A DNA stretch of 48,727 nt from Rhodocyclaceae bacterium (GCA_028713915.1 JAQTNK010000032.1:1-48727); one strand, 5' to 3'. Counted from the stretch's first letter, positions 14,526 through 23,800 are shown. The notes: generated by a model from the letters alone, not told the origin. Translations and numbers: made by a program.

Positions 14526-16848
14526 CAGCGAACGCTTGTCGCGGTGGCTGCTGTCCGGACTACTTCTGTTGGCGCTGGCCGGCGCCGTTTCCGTCGCTTG
14601 CGCGGCCGGCCTGGCAGCCACGATGCCGCCCGTGCCGCTCCTGTTGGCGGTCAAAGTGAACGGCAGCGAGCAGGCCGGCGTATTTCAACTGCTGCCGATG
14701 CCCGACCGGAGCTTGGCCGCCGCCGCCGAGGACATCGTGGCATGGCATCTGACTCCGCCAATCGAGGGCTTCGAGGTTGGCGGTCGGCGCTATCACCGGC
14801 TGGACGCCATTGCCGGGGCAACGTCGCGCATCGACTTCGGCAGCCAGACCCTGTTGCTCGACGTACCCTCATCGGCGTTCGCCGGGACCACGTTCGCTGC
14901 GCCAAGCGGAGCGGCGCCAGCGCTGACGCCATCGCGCCCGGGAGGCTTCTTCAACTACGATCTCCAGTGGCAGCGCAGTGGCGATGGCGATTCAGCGGGC
15001 GGCCTGTTCGAGGCGGGAACTTTCAACCGCTATGGCAGCGGGAGCGTCACCGGCCTCTGGAACACCGCCAGCCCGGGCCGCTCCTGGGTGCGGCTCGACA
15101 CCGCCTGGACGATGGACGATCTGGATGCGATGCGCAGCCTGCACCTCGGCGATGCGATCGCCCGCAGCGATTCCTGGAGCCGCTCGGTGCGCTTCGGCGG
15201 CATCCAGTGGGGCACGAACTTCGCCACTCGCCCCGATTTAATCCCTTTCCCATTGCCCGGGCTCCAGGGCGAAGCGACGTTGCCTTCAACCTTGGATGTC
15301 TATGTGAATAACGTCCAGCGACTTCATGCTGCCATTCCGCCCGGTCCGTTCGACATTCCCGCGGTGCCGCTGGTCACCGGCCAAGGCCAGATCCAAATGG
15401 TGGTGACCGACTTGCTCGGTCGCCAGCAGGTGGTCACTCGTCCCTATTACGCGAGTTCCAGCTTGTTGCGGCCCGGTCTCCATGATTTCTCGGTGGAGGC
15501 AGGCGTGATCCGCGAAGACTATGGCATCGCCAGCGACCATTACGGTCCGGCGATGTTTGTCGCCACCGATCGCCTGGGAGTCACGCCAGGCTTCACGCGC
15601 GAATTCCGCGCGGAGGTCCTGCACGATCAGCAAGCCGTCGGCGCAGGCGGCGTCTGGCTGTGGCCCCGATGGGGCACGTTCAACCTCGCCGCAGCGGCAA
15701 GCCATGGTCCGAGCGGTGTCGGGCGATTGCTTCAGGCGGGGACCCAGCGGCAGGCGCGGGATGTCAGTCTCAGCGTCGAGACCACCTGCGCCGATCGGGA
15801 TTTTGTTCAGCTCGGCAGCCTTGCCGGCATTACGCCGCGTCGCGCCACCACCGCGAGCATCGGGCTCCCCGTGGGCAGCGACGGTTTCGGCATCGCTTAT
15901 GCCCACCAGACGACCTGGGAAGGGAGCGACAACCGCCTGCTCTCGGCCAGCTACAGCCTGCGTCTGGGCAATTTCGGCTTCCTCGGCTTCTATGCGCTTC
16001 ACGACTTCTCGATGCCGCGGACGACCACCATCGGACTTACCCTGGTCCATGCCCTTGACGGCCGTACCAGCGCAAGCGCCGACACGGCCCAGATCGGCGG
16101 GCGACACCAAACGACGCTGCAACTGCAGCGCAGCCTGCCGGCAGGCAACGGCTTCGGCTTTGGACTGCTGACGACCCAGGGCCAGGGGCCATCGTCGCGC
16201 TATGATGCCAACGGCATATGGCGAACCGAGCGCGGCGATTTGAGCGTCGACGCGGGTCGTTTCGCCGACATGGATTATTATCGGGCCGGATTGAGCGGCG
16301 GCATCGCCGTCCTCGGAGGCAGTACTTTTGTCGGTCGGCGCATCGATGACAGCTTTGCGGTCGTCAAGGTGGGCGACTTCGCCGGGGTGCGCATCTACCG
16401 GGACAATCAGGAGATTGGTCGAACGGACGCCAACGGCATGATTCTCGCAACTCACCTGCTGCCCTACCAGGCCACGCCCATCGCCGCGGAGCAAGCCGAC
16501 TTGCCCCTCGACGCCGACGTCGAGGCGCTGCAGCTTCGACTCGTTCCGGCGTTGCGGACCGGCGTCTATGCCGAGATTCCGGTTCGACGGGTGCGAAGCG
16601 CTGCCTTCCGCCTCGTCGACGAGACGGGCAAGCCGCTGCCGCCCGGGGCGGTAGTTCGAATTGAAGACGAAGGCAGGGAGTTTCCAGTGGGATACGACGG
16701 GCGGACATTCGTCAGCGGGCTTGGCCCACGCACTCGCCTCGTTGCCGCATGGGCCGGCCGGCGCTGCGCCGTGGATTTGCCTTGGGCAGAACAGAAACAG
16801 CAGGTGCCCGACCTTGGAACCGTCGTCTGCGGCGTCCTCGAGCCATGA
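14515..16848 (+). CDS. Outer-membrane usher of a chaperone-usher pilus
   Basis: The start is ATG 14515, inside the chaperone's 3' end, giving 777 residues and a signal peptide (RWLLSGLLLLALAGAVSVAC). The usher barrel includes FFNYDLQWQRSG and GIQWGTNFATRPDLIPFPLP. The plug/barrel region follows with LDVYVNNVQRLHAAIPPGPF and DLLGRQQVVTRPYY, then C-terminal domains ending VVCGVLEP. Ushers catalyse pilus polymerisation and secrete the fibre across the outer membrane. The length is slightly under the 800-850 of classical FimD proteins, fitting archaic ushers. It overlaps the next gene by four bases (ATGA). Confidence 0.93.
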   Translation: MGASSERLSRWLLSGLLLLALAGAVSVACAAGLAATMPPVPLLLAVKVNGSEQAGVFQLLPMPDRSLAAAAEDIVAWHLTPPIEGFEVGGRRYHRLDAIAGATSRIDFGSQTLLLDVPSSAFAGTTFAAPSGAAPALTPSRPGGFFNYDLQWQRSGDGDSAGGLFEAGTFNRYGSGSVTGLWNTASPGRSWVRLDTAWTMDDLDAMRSLHLGDAIARSDSWSRSVRFGGIQWGTNFATRPDLIPFPLPGLQGEATLPSTLDVYVNNVQRLHAAIPPGPFDIPAVPLVTGQGQIQMVVTDLLGRQQVVTRPYYASSSLLRPGLHDFSVEAGVIREDYGIASDHYGPAMFVATDRLGVTPGFTREFRAEVLHDQQAVGAGGVWLWPRWGTFNLAAAASHGPSGVGRLLQAGTQRQARDVSLSVETTCADRDFVQLGSLAGITPRRATTASIGLPVGSDGFGIAYAHQTTWEGSDNRLLSASYSLRLGNFGFLGFYALHDFSMPRTTTIGLTLVHALDGRTSASADTAQIGGRHQTTLQLQRSLPAGNGFGFGLLTTQGQGPSSRYDANGIWRTERGDLSVDAGRFADMDYYRAGLSGGIAVLGGSTFVGRRIDDSFAVVKVGDFAGVRIYRDNQEIGRTDANGMILATHLLPYQATPIAAEQADLPLDADVEALQLRLVPALRTGVYAEIPVRRVRSAAFRLVDETGKPLPPGAVVRIEDEGREFPVGYDGRTFVSGLGPRTRLVAAWAGRRCAVDLPWAEQKQQVPDLGTVVCGVLEP

Positions 16849-17333
16849 TGATCAAGGTCGCCGGCGTCATCATCCTGGCCCTGATGCCGTTATCGGCATC
16901 GGCCTTGTGCACCCTGTTGTGCTCATGCACGGTCAGCACCAGCGGCGTTGCCTTCGGGACATACAATCCGCTGTCCGCGGCCGCCGTCACCGCCAATGGC
17001 AATGTCCGGGTGACGTGCGGCGGCGTTCTCGGTCTGCTCGTGCCCTACCAGATCGCCCTCAGCAAGGGCGCCAATGCCGGCAACTTCAGTCCCCGCCAGA
17101 TGGCTAGCGGCGTCAAGCGGCTCAATTACAACCTCTTTACGGACGGCACCTATGCGACCGTTTGGGGCGACGGCACCGGCGGCACGCAGACGGTGAGCGG
17201 CTCGGTCTCGGTAGTGCTTCTCGGCGGCACTTCCCAGGACAATACGGTCTATGGCCGGATGCCCGGCAGCCAGACCACCGTTGCGCCGGGCACCTACAAC
17301 GACACGATCCAGGTCACCGTCACCTATCAATAG
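16845..17333 (+). CDS. Second SCPU-type pilus subunit with extra N-terminal cysteines
   Basis: The 162-residue precursor has a signal peptide ending SASA at residue 20. An SCPU domain follows, with YQIALSKGANAGNF, YNLFTDGTYATVWGDGT, DNTVYGRMPG and a terminal DTIQVTVTYQ. It has three clustered cysteines at residues 22, 26 and 28, where the first subunit has one in its ATCSVV motif; the other usual cysteine is in VTCGG. Position last in the operon suggests a tip or adaptor subunit. It lacks a second domain like that of CsuE adhesins, so the tip role is inference. Confidence 0.82.
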   Translation: MMIKVAGVIILALMPLSASALCTLLCSCTVSTSGVAFGTYNPLSAAAVTANGNVRVTCGGVLGLLVPYQIALSKGANAGNFSPRQMASGVKRLNYNLFTDGTYATVWGDGTGGTQTVSGSVSVVLLGGTSQDNTVYGRMPGSQTTVAPGTYNDTIQVTVTYQ

Positions 17334-17429
17334 AAGGGCATCCCGCTGGCGGCAATAGTGGAAGCGGCGGCCGACGAGGGCCATGGCATCCGGCAGAGCA
17401 TGCCGCCGGGCCGGTCGCGACAGCGGCCG

Positions 17430-18152
17430 CTATGGCGATGCGTCTGCCGCTATGCGTGCGAGGCCTTCGAGCACGAGATTCGGAAATTCGCGATGAGGAA
17501 TCGCCAGCGCGCCGACCAGCGATCCCGCAGCGCCGCCCGACAATAGGCACAGCGCCTGCGGCACCGCCGCGATGTGGCGAAACATGCGCTCGACGGCGCC
17601 GAGCGTGGCGACCAAACAGCCGCTGACGATGGCATCGTCGGTGTTGCGCGGCAAGTCGCGGAACTCGCCCTGCGCCAGCGGCAGGCCGGCGGTGTTGCCG
17701 GCCAGCGCGGCACGCATCAGCGCAAGACCGGGCAGGATCAAGCCGCCCTGGAAAACGCCGTCGCCGTCGAGGACATCCACCGTCGTCGCCGTGCCGGCGT
17801 TCACGACGAGACAGGCGCCGCCGTGCACGCCGCGCGCGCCGATCAGCGCGGCCCAGCGATCGGCGCCGAGTTGCGCCGGATGATCGTAGCGATTGCTGAT
17901 GCCGCATTGGCTCGCCTGCGCGCGCAGCCACGACAGCGGCACGCCGAGATGCGCGCCCAGCGCCGCGATGGCCGCGCCGACGGCCGCGCCGGCGACGTTG
18001 CAGGCGACGATGCGCGTCGGCAGTCGCGGCAGGACGTCGGCCAGCCGGCCGCCGTCAGCGAGCGGCAAGACATCCTGCGCGAGCCAGGCGCCGCCTTCCC
18101 GCAAGCCCCATTTGAGGCGCGTGTTGCCGCAGTCGATGCAGAGGATCGTCAC
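17430..18152 (-). CDS. coaX: Type III pantothenate kinase
   Basis: The GTG start at 18152 overlaps the birA stop (GTGA), giving 240 residues. The first ATP-binding motif is ILCIDCGNTRLKWG. Substrate and dimer motifs are GADRWAALIGA and VVNAGTATTVDVLD, and a late GGLILPGLALM segment fits CoaX. It phosphorylates pantothenate at the start of CoA synthesis using a monovalent cation cofactor and is not feedback-inhibited by CoA. The birA-coaX pairing is standard in betaproteobacteria. Confidence 0.95.
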   Translation of the reverse strand: MTILCIDCGNTRLKWGLREGGAWLAQDVLPLADGGRLADVLPRLPTRIVACNVAGAAVGAAIAALGAHLGVPLSWLRAQASQCGISNRYDHPAQLGADRWAALIGARGVHGGACLVVNAGTATTVDVLDGDGVFQGGLILPGLALMRAALAGNTAGLPLAQGEFRDLPRNTDDAIVSGCLVATLGAVERMFRHIAAVPQALCLLSGGAAGSLVGALAIPHREFPNLVLEGLARIAADASP

Positions 18153-18931
18153 GCGCGCCGCAGCGACACTTCGCCCGACAGGATGCGCTGCACGCAGACC
18201 GCCGTCTCGACGAGCAAGGCGCCGTCGACGTCGACGCCGATGCAGTGGCCGGCGAGTGGCGGCGCGAATTCGGAGAGGATTTGTACCGGTGCATCGATGT
18301 GCGTGCAGTGCGCCAGCCAGCGCTGGCGCAGCGCGACGAAGCCGCCATCGGCGAATGCCGTCAGCACGCCGTGCAGGCTCTCCAGCAGGCGCGCCAGCAG
18401 TTCGTTGCGCGGCACCTCGCGGTCGAGCGCGGCGGCCAGCGCCCGCACGTCCTCCGGCATGTCCCGCGGCAGGCGCAGGTTCAGGCCGATGCCGATGACG
18501 GCGGCATGCGGCGAACCGGGCACCAGCTCGACCAGGGTGCCGGCGAGCTTGCGCCCGTCGAGCAGGAGGTCGTTCGGCCACTTGAGCGCGAGCTTCGTCA
18601 CGCCCGTCTTCTCGAGCGCTTCGGCCAGCGCCACGCCGACGGCCAGCGACAGGCCATGCGGCCAGGTGCCCGGCGCGAAGCGCCACAACAGCGAAAACGT
18701 CAGGCTCGCGCCGGGTTCGGCGAACCAGCTGCGGCCCATGCGCCCGCGTCCCGCCGTCTGGCGTTCGGCGGCGACGACCGTGCCGGAAGGCGCACCGGCT
18801 TCGGCGCGGCGCATGAGTTCGCTGTTGGTCGATTCGCAGTCCGCAAGGACATCGACGTCGAAGCGCACGGCCAGCGCGCCGAGCGCGGCGGCGATGGCGG
18901 GAACGGCAAGCGGGTCATGCGTATCGGACAT
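18149..18931 (-). CDS. birA: Biotin--[acetyl-CoA-carboxylase] ligase, monofunctional
   Basis: The 260-residue ligase has the CESTNSELM start of the catalytic domain, the biotinyl-AMP loop GRGRMGRSW, the substrate lysine region LKWPNDLLLDGRKLAGTLVE and a C-terminal SH3-like cap. The N-terminal helix-turn-helix of E. coli BirA is absent, so this enzyme biotinylates carboxylase carrier protein but should not repress biotin genes. It is translationally coupled to coaX. Confidence 0.94.
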   Translation of the reverse strand: MSDTHDPLAVPAIAAALGALAVRFDVDVLADCESTNSELMRRAEAGAPSGTVVAAERQTAGRGRMGRSWFAEPGASLTFSLLWRFAPGTWPHGLSLAVGVALAEALEKTGVTKLALKWPNDLLLDGRKLAGTLVELVPGSPHAAVIGIGLNLRLPRDMPEDVRALAAALDREVPRNELLARLLESLHGVLTAFADGGFVALRQRWLAHCTHIDAPVQILSEFAPPLAGHCIGVDVDGALLVETAVCVQRILSGEVSLRRA

Positions 18932-19045
18932 GGGACCGATTATGCAAGAAAATCTCCCCGGGCGTCAGCGCCGTGACGCGGCAGCACGGCAGCGGCAAGC
19001 CGCGACGTCGGCTCGCCTCCCTCGGCGCCGCGCCGGGTGTCCGAA

Positions 19046-20440
19046 TTACGGCGCGTCCTCCAGGCCCAATTCCTGGATCTTGCGCGTGATGGTGTTCCGG
19101 CCGATGCCGAGCAACTGCGCCGCCTCGATGCGGCGGCCGCCGGTGGCGGCGAGCGCGCGGCGGATGAGGATGCGTTCGAAGTCGCGCGTCATGCGCTCGA
19201 AGACCTCGCCGGGATGGACGGCGATGAGGCCGTCGGCCTCGGTCGCCAGCGCATGCAGCCAGTCGCTGGCGCTTTGCTTCTGCGGTTCTTCGCGCAGTTC
19301 GGCCGGCAGGTCGGGAACCTCGATGACTTGGCCGGGCGCCATGACGGTGAGCCAGTGACAGAGGTTCTCAAGCTGGCGCACGTTGCCCGGAAAGTCGAGG
19401 CCGGCGAGGTACTTGAGCGTCGCCTCGGACAGGCGCTTGGGCTCGACGGCGAGGTCCTGCGCGCTCTTGGCGAGAAAGTGGCGCGTCAGCAGCGGCACGT
19501 CCTCGCGCCGTTCGCGCATCGGCGGCAGGCGCAGGCGAATGACGTTGAGGCGGTGGAACAGGTCTTCGCGGAACAGGCCCTGGCGCACGCGGTCCTCGAG
19601 GTTCTGGTGCGTGGCGGCGATGACGCGGACGTTGGCCTTGACCGGCTGGTGGCCGCCGACGCGGTAGAAGTGGCCATCGGAGAGCACGCGCAGGAGGCGC
19701 GTCTGCAGCTCGGCCGGCATGTCGCCGATTTCGTCGAGGAACAGCGTGCCGTTGTCGGCCTGCTCGAAACGGCCGCGGCGCAGGCCGGTGGCGCCGGTGA
19801 ACGAACCTTTCTCGTGGCCGAAGAGTTCGGATTCGAGCAGGTCGCGCGGAATCGCCGCGGTATTGATGGCGATGAACGGCGCGTCCTTGCGCGGGCTGTG
19901 GCGATGCAGGGCGCGCGCCACCAGTTCCTTGCCGGTGCCCGATTCGCCGTTGATCAGCACCGTCGCGTGCGACTGCGACAGGCGGCCGATGGCGCGGAAT
20001 ACCTCCTGCATCGAGGGCGCCTGGCCGAGGATTTCCGGCGTCAGCGCTTCCGCCGCGGTGACGGGACTTTGGTGCCGCGTCTGTTCCAGCGCGCGGCGCA
20101 CGAGGTCGACGGCCTGGTCGACGTCGAAGGGCTTGGGCAGGTATTCGAAGGCACCGCCCTGGAAGGCGGCGACGGCGGAATCGAGGTCGGAGTAGGCGGT
20201 CATGATGATGACCGGCAGCTCGGGAAAATTGGTCTTGACGAGCTTCAGCAGGTCGAGCCCGGACGTGCCCGGCATGCGGATGTCGGACACCAGCACGCGC
20301 GGCGCTTCGCCGTCGTTCAGCGCCGACAGCGCCTCGTCGGCGGAGCCGAAACTCTTGCACGGGATGTCTTCGCGCGCCAGCGCCTTTTCCAGCACCCAGC
20401 GGATGGAGCGGTCGTCGTCGATGATCCAGACGGGGTTCAT
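19046..20440 (-). CDS. ntrC: Nitrogen regulation response regulator NtrC (NR-I)
   Basis: ATG 20440 begins MNPVWIIDDDRSIRWVLEKA; upstream in-frame sequence is the end of ntrB. The receiver domain has the phosphorylated Asp53 in VSDIRMP. The sigma-54 AAA+ domain has Walker A GESGTGKELVAR, the sigma-54 contact loop ESELFGHEKGSFTGA and Walker B GTLFLDEIGDM. A Fis-type DNA-binding helix ends IGRNTITRKIQELGLE. The protein is 464 residues. It activates nitrogen-scavenging promoters when phosphorylated by NtrB. It lies 10 bases after ntrB. Confidence 0.96.
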   Translation of the reverse strand: MNPVWIIDDDRSIRWVLEKALAREDIPCKSFGSADEALSALNDGEAPRVLVSDIRMPGTSGLDLLKLVKTNFPELPVIIMTAYSDLDSAVAAFQGGAFEYLPKPFDVDQAVDLVRRALEQTRHQSPVTAAEALTPEILGQAPSMQEVFRAIGRLSQSHATVLINGESGTGKELVARALHRHSPRKDAPFIAINTAAIPRDLLESELFGHEKGSFTGATGLRRGRFEQADNGTLFLDEIGDMPAELQTRLLRVLSDGHFYRVGGHQPVKANVRVIAATHQNLEDRVRQGLFREDLFHRLNVIRLRLPPMRERREDVPLLTRHFLAKSAQDLAVEPKRLSEATLKYLAGLDFPGNVRQLENLCHWLTVMAPGQVIEVPDLPAELREEPQKQSASDWLHALATEADGLIAVHPGEVFERMTRDFERILIRRALAATGGRRIEAAQLLGIGRNTITRKIQELGLEDAP

Positions 20441-20450
20441 ATTTTTGCCT

Positions 20451-21521
20451 TCATTCCTTTGCGCTCGCCAACGGCAAGCGGATGGCAAAGCAGGTGCGGC
20501 CCGGGCGCGATTCCGCCTCGATGCTGCCTTGATGTTGCTGGATGAAACTCTGTGCCAGCGTCAGCCCCAGCCCGCTGCCGCCTTCGCGGCCCGATACCAG
20601 GGGATAGAAGATCTTGTCGCGGATGTCCTCGGGAATGCCGGGACCGTTGTCGATGACCTGCAGCTCGAGCGCCAGCGGGTAGCGGCGCTTCGCCAGGGTC
20701 ACCTGGCGATCGGCGCGCGTGCGGAAAATGATTTCGCCCTGGCCGTGCATGGCCTGCGCCGCGTTGCGGGCGATGTTGAGGATGGCCTGGATCAGTTGCT
20801 CGCGATCGCCGGTGACGTCGGGCAGCGAGGTGTCGTAGTCGCGCCGCACGCGCACGCCGGAATATTCCGCATGAATAAGCCGGCGCACGCGCTCGAGGAT
20901 TTCGTGGATGCTCACCTGCGCCGGCTGCATGGCGCGATGCGAGGACAGCAGCCGCTGCATCAGGTCCTGCAGGCGGTCGGCCTCCTTGATGATGACTTGC
21001 GTGTATTCGCGCAGCGCCGGCGCATTCTCGAGCATGCCGAGCTCGCGCTCCAGCAGCTGCGCCGAGCCGCGGATGCCGCCGAGCGGATTCTTGATCTCGT
21101 GGGCGAGGTTGCGGATGAGCTCGCGGTTGGCCTGCTGCTGCATCGCCGCGCGTTCCTCGCGCGAGGCCTTCAGCTGCTGGTCGATGAGGCGGAATTCGAG
21201 CAGCAGGCGGGCGCCGTTGGCCTCGATCGGCGTCACCGTGCAGTCGAGATGCAGCGCCTCGCTATCGGGGCGGGCGACCACAATGTCGTGGCCGGTATAG
21301 CTCCAGTTGTTCTTGAGGGCGCTGTCGAGCGCGGCGACGAGGATCGTCGACGTGCCCAGCAGCTGCGTCATCGGGCGCCCCAGCCAGGTCCGTTCGGCCA
21401 CGGAGAGCAGATTTTCGGCTGCCGGGTTGAGATGCCGGATGAGTTGGCGCTCGTCGAGCAGGATGACTGCCGACGACAGCAAATCGAGACCGGCGAATGC
21501 CGATGGCTTGAGTTCTTTCAT
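20451..21521 (-). CDS. ntrB: Nitrogen regulation sensor histidine kinase NtrB (NR-II)
   Basis: The protein is 356 residues from ATG 21521; ATG 21530 is an alternative. A PAS-like N-terminus (AVILLDERQLIRHLNPAAEN) precedes the H-box NLAHEIKNPLGGIRGSAQLL, whose histidine is autophosphorylated. The N-box is ILNIARNAAQAM, and the G-boxes are DNGPGIPEDIRDKIFYPL and GSGLGLTLAQSF. There are no membrane spans, as expected for this soluble sensor controlled by PII. The order glnA-DUF4124-ntrB-ntrC is the classic nitrogen locus with one gene inserted. Confidence 0.95.
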   Translation of the reverse strand: MKELKPSAFAGLDLLSSAVILLDERQLIRHLNPAAENLLSVAERTWLGRPMTQLLGTSTILVAALDSALKNNWSYTGHDIVVARPDSEALHLDCTVTPIEANGARLLLEFRLIDQQLKASREERAAMQQQANRELIRNLAHEIKNPLGGIRGSAQLLERELGMLENAPALREYTQVIIKEADRLQDLMQRLLSSHRAMQPAQVSIHEILERVRRLIHAEYSGVRVRRDYDTSLPDVTGDREQLIQAILNIARNAAQAMHGQGEIIFRTRADRQVTLAKRRYPLALELQVIDNGPGIPEDIRDKIFYPLVSGREGGSGLGLTLAQSFIQQHQGSIEAESRPGRTCFAIRLPLASAKE

Positions 21522-21547
21522 GCCCGTCATTCGAGCAAGAACCAAGC

Positions 21548-22012
21548 CTACTTGAGGTTCCCGATTTCCTTGTTGAGCGCCTCGATATTGCGCTCGTGAA
21601 GCTGCACGCTGTCGCGGTACGGCTGGACGCGCTGCTGCACCTTGGCACCGTTGATGCCGCCGCCGGCATTGCGCTCCGTCGGCTCGACGCGCCCTTCCTG
21701 TTCGGTCAAGGCCCTTCTGGCGTCATCCAGCTGCTTCTGCTCGCTGGCAAGTTCCTGATCGAGGATGGCGCGGCGGTCGCTGTCGCGTGCCTTCTGCTGG
21801 TCGGCATTGACGCGCGGAAAATCGCTCGGCCGCGACTTCGGCGGCGCAAACGTGGAGATCGGCTGTTCGCGCGACAGCACCGTGCAATTTCTCGAGGCGC
21901 CTTTCTGGTTCGTGTAGAGCACCTGGCCGCTCTCGTTGGTGCACTTGTAAAGCGTGTCGGCGCCGGCGGCCAGCGGCAGCAAGGCGAGCACGAATAGCAG
22001 GCTTGGCTTCAT
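21548..22012 (-). CDS. DUF4124-containing secreted protein with coiled-coil tail
   Basis: The 154-residue precursor starts at ATG 22012 (GGGAT lies about eight bases upstream; ATG 22030 is alternative). A signal peptide (LLFVLALLPLAAGA) precedes the short DUF4124 motif DTLYKCTNESGQVLYTNQ with its two cysteines. A charged helical region (residues 75-150) follows, likely a coiled coil. DUF4124 proteins are periplasmic and of unknown function. The gene sits between glnA and ntrB in the same direction and may be co-transcribed with ntrBC. Confidence 0.85.
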   Translation of the reverse strand: MKPSLLFVLALLPLAAGADTLYKCTNESGQVLYTNQKGASRNCTVLSREQPISTFAPPKSRPSDFPRVNADQQKARDSDRRAILDQELASEQKQLDDARRALTEQEGRVEPTERNAGGGINGAKVQQRVQPYRDSVQLHERNIEALNKEIGNLK

Positions 22013-22119
22013 GAACGTAATCCCGGTCATCGATGTGGCAGTGTATGTCAAAGAGGCCCCAAAATAAAACCTCGGCAGGCCACCGCCGCCCGCTCTCGGC
22101 GCGGCGGGCAGAAACGAAA

Positions 22120-22146
22120 AAAGACGGAAGCGTGGCTTCCGTCTTT
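22120..22146 (-). terminator. Rho-independent terminator of glnA
   Basis: On the minus strand an 11-base-pair stem (aaagacggaag / cttccgtcttt) with a five-base loop runs into a T-rich tract (ttttttcg). It lies about 50 bases after the glnA stop and separates glnA from the DUF4124-ntrBC genes. Confidence 0.8.
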
Positions 22147-22197
22147 CAGGTCTTGCGCAAGACACCGGCGGACGCCTCGGCGTCCGCCGCATCGCCG

Positions 22198-23610
22198 TCA
22201 GATGCTGTAGTACATCTCGTACTCGAGCGGGTGGGTGGTCATGCGGAAGCGGGTGACTTCTTCCATCTTCAGATCGATGTAGGCGTCGATCATGTCCTTG
22301 CTGAAGACGCCGCCGCGGGTCAGGAACTCGTGGTCGTTGGCGAGGTATTCGAGGGACTGCTCGAGGCTCGAGCAGACGGTCGGGATCTTCGCGTCTTCTT
22401 CGGGCGGCAGGTCGTAGAGGTTCTTGTCGGCCGGATCGCCGGGATGGATCTTGTTCTGGATGCCGTCGAGGCCGGCCATCATCATGGCGGTGAAGGCCAG
22501 GTAGGGGTTCGCACCCGGATCCGGGAAGCGCACTTCGATGCGGCGGGCCTTGTCGGACTGGACGTAGGGCACGCGGATCGAGGCGGAACGGTTGCGGGCC
22601 GAGTAGGCCAGCTTGACCGGGGCTTCGAAGCCGGGGACCAGGCGCTTGTACGAGTTGGTCAGCGGGTTGGTGATGGCGTTCAGCGCGCGCGCATGCTTGA
22701 TGATGCCGCCGATGTAGTAGAGCGCGAACTCGGACAGGCCGGCATAGCCGTTGCCCGCGAACAGGTTCTTGCCATCCTTCCAGATCGACTGGTGCACGTG
22801 CATGCCGGAGCCGTTGTCGCCGACGATGGGCTTGGGCATGAACGTCGCGGTCTTGCCGTAGCTGTGGGCGACGTTGTGAATGATGTACTTGAGGACCTGG
22901 GTCTGGTCGGCGCGCTTGACCAGGGGACCGAACTTGGTGCCGATCTCGCACTGGCCGGCGGTGGCCACTTCGTGGTGATGCACTTCGACCTCGACGCCGC
23001 AGGCTTCCAGCGCCAGGCACATGGCGGCGCGGATGTCGTTCAGGCTATCGACGGGAGGCACGGGGAAGTAGCCGCCCTTGACGCCGGGACGGTGGCCGAC
23101 GTTGCCGCCTTCGACCTTCTCGCCGGAGGCCCAGGCGGCTTCCTCGGAGAACACCTTGCAGTAGGCGCCGGACATGTCGATGTTCCACTCGACGCTGTCG
23201 AAGATGAAGAATTCGGGTTCGGGACCGAAATAGGCGGTGTCGCCGATGCCGGAGGACTTGAGGTAAGCCTCGGCGCGCTTGGCGATGGAACGCGGGTCGC
23301 GGTCGTAGCCCTTGCCGTCGGAAGGCTCGACGACGTCGCACGTCAGGATCAGCGTGGTCTCGTCCATGAACGGATCGATGTAGGCCGTGCCGGCATCCGG
23401 CATCAGCAGCATGTCGGAGGCCTGGATGCCCTTCCAGCCGGCAATCGACGAGCCGTCAAAGGCGTGGCCGTCTTCGAACTTGCTCATGTCGAAGGCGCTG
23501 ACCGGCACGCCCACGTGCTGTTCCTTGCCGCGCGTGTCGGTGAAGCGAAAATCGACGAAACGGACTTCCTTTTCCTGGATCAACTTGAGTACATCTTGCG
23601 GCGTCGTCAT
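22198..23610 (-). CDS. glnA: Glutamine synthetase, type I
   Basis: ATG 23610 follows AGGAGA, giving 470 residues, the usual GSI length. Signatures include [17 protein letters not shown] in the N-terminal beta-grasp, the ATP-binding [16 protein letters not shown] and the adenylylation site NLYDLPPEE, whose tyrosine is the target of GlnE. It makes glutamine from glutamate and ammonia using ATP. A terminator follows, and an NtrC-like site and -24-like element lie upstream, so it has its own nitrogen-controlled transcription unit ahead of ntrBC. Confidence 0.97.
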   Translation of the reverse strand: MTTPQDVLKLIQEKEVRFVDFRFTDTRGKEQHVGVPVSAFDMSKFEDGHAFDGSSIAGWKGIQASDMLLMPDAGTAYIDPFMDETTLILTCDVVEPSDGKGYDRDPRSIAKRAEAYLKSSGIGDTAYFGPEPEFFIFDSVEWNIDMSGAYCKVFSEEAAWASGEKVEGGNVGHRPGVKGGYFPVPPVDSLNDIRAAMCLALEACGVEVEVHHHEVATAGQCEIGTKFGPLVKRADQTQVLKYIIHNVAHSYGKTATFMPKPIVGDNGSGMHVHQSIWKDGKNLFAGNGYAGLSEFALYYIGGIIKHARALNAITNPLTNSYKRLVPGFEAPVKLAYSARNRSASIRVPYVQSDKARRIEVRFPDPGANPYLAFTAMMMAGLDGIQNKIHPGDPADKNLYDLPPEEDAKIPTVCSSLEQSLEYLANDHEFLTRGGVFSKDMIDAYIDLKMEEVTRFRMTTHPLEYEMYYSI

Positions 23611-23727
23611 GTAATGCTCTCCTAACAGGTGAATGGGTTGCGAACTAAGCCTGGAGCCAGTCCGGGAAATCGTCGTCGGCATGGAATAGCAGTTTGTATG
23701 CCATCAGCCCGGTCAAGGGGAAAGATT

Positions 23728-23782
23728 GTGCCACAAAGTCCTGAGGCTTTTCGGCCTCAAATATATGCACCAATATTGTGCC
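23728..23782 (-). promoter_or_regulatory. NtrC-like site and candidate sigma-54 element of glnA
   Basis: TGCACCAATATTGTGCC at 23766-23782 is a near-palindrome close to the NtrC box TGCACC-N5-GGTGCA. About 32 bases downstream on the minus strand, TGGCAC (23733-23728) followed by N5-TTCCC resembles a -24/-12 promoter, but the -12 GC is CC. The NtrC-like site is the stronger part. The -12 mismatch keeps the promoter call tentative. Confidence 0.45.
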
Positions 23783-23800
23783 GACCGCCGAAAGCATGCC

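Noticed and set aside
22166-22189. Perfect 11-base-pair hairpin after the glnA stop
   Set aside because: It has no T-run. The hairpin at 22120-22146 with a T-tract is the better terminator, so this one is not listed separately.
22033-23625. 530-codon plus-strand frame opposite glnA
   Set aside because: It results from GC-rich codon use on the antisense strand of glutamine synthetase.
23742-23759. Small hairpin (tgaggc / gcctca) in the glnA promoter region
   Set aside because: It has a short stem and no T-tract on either strand. It is probably incidental.
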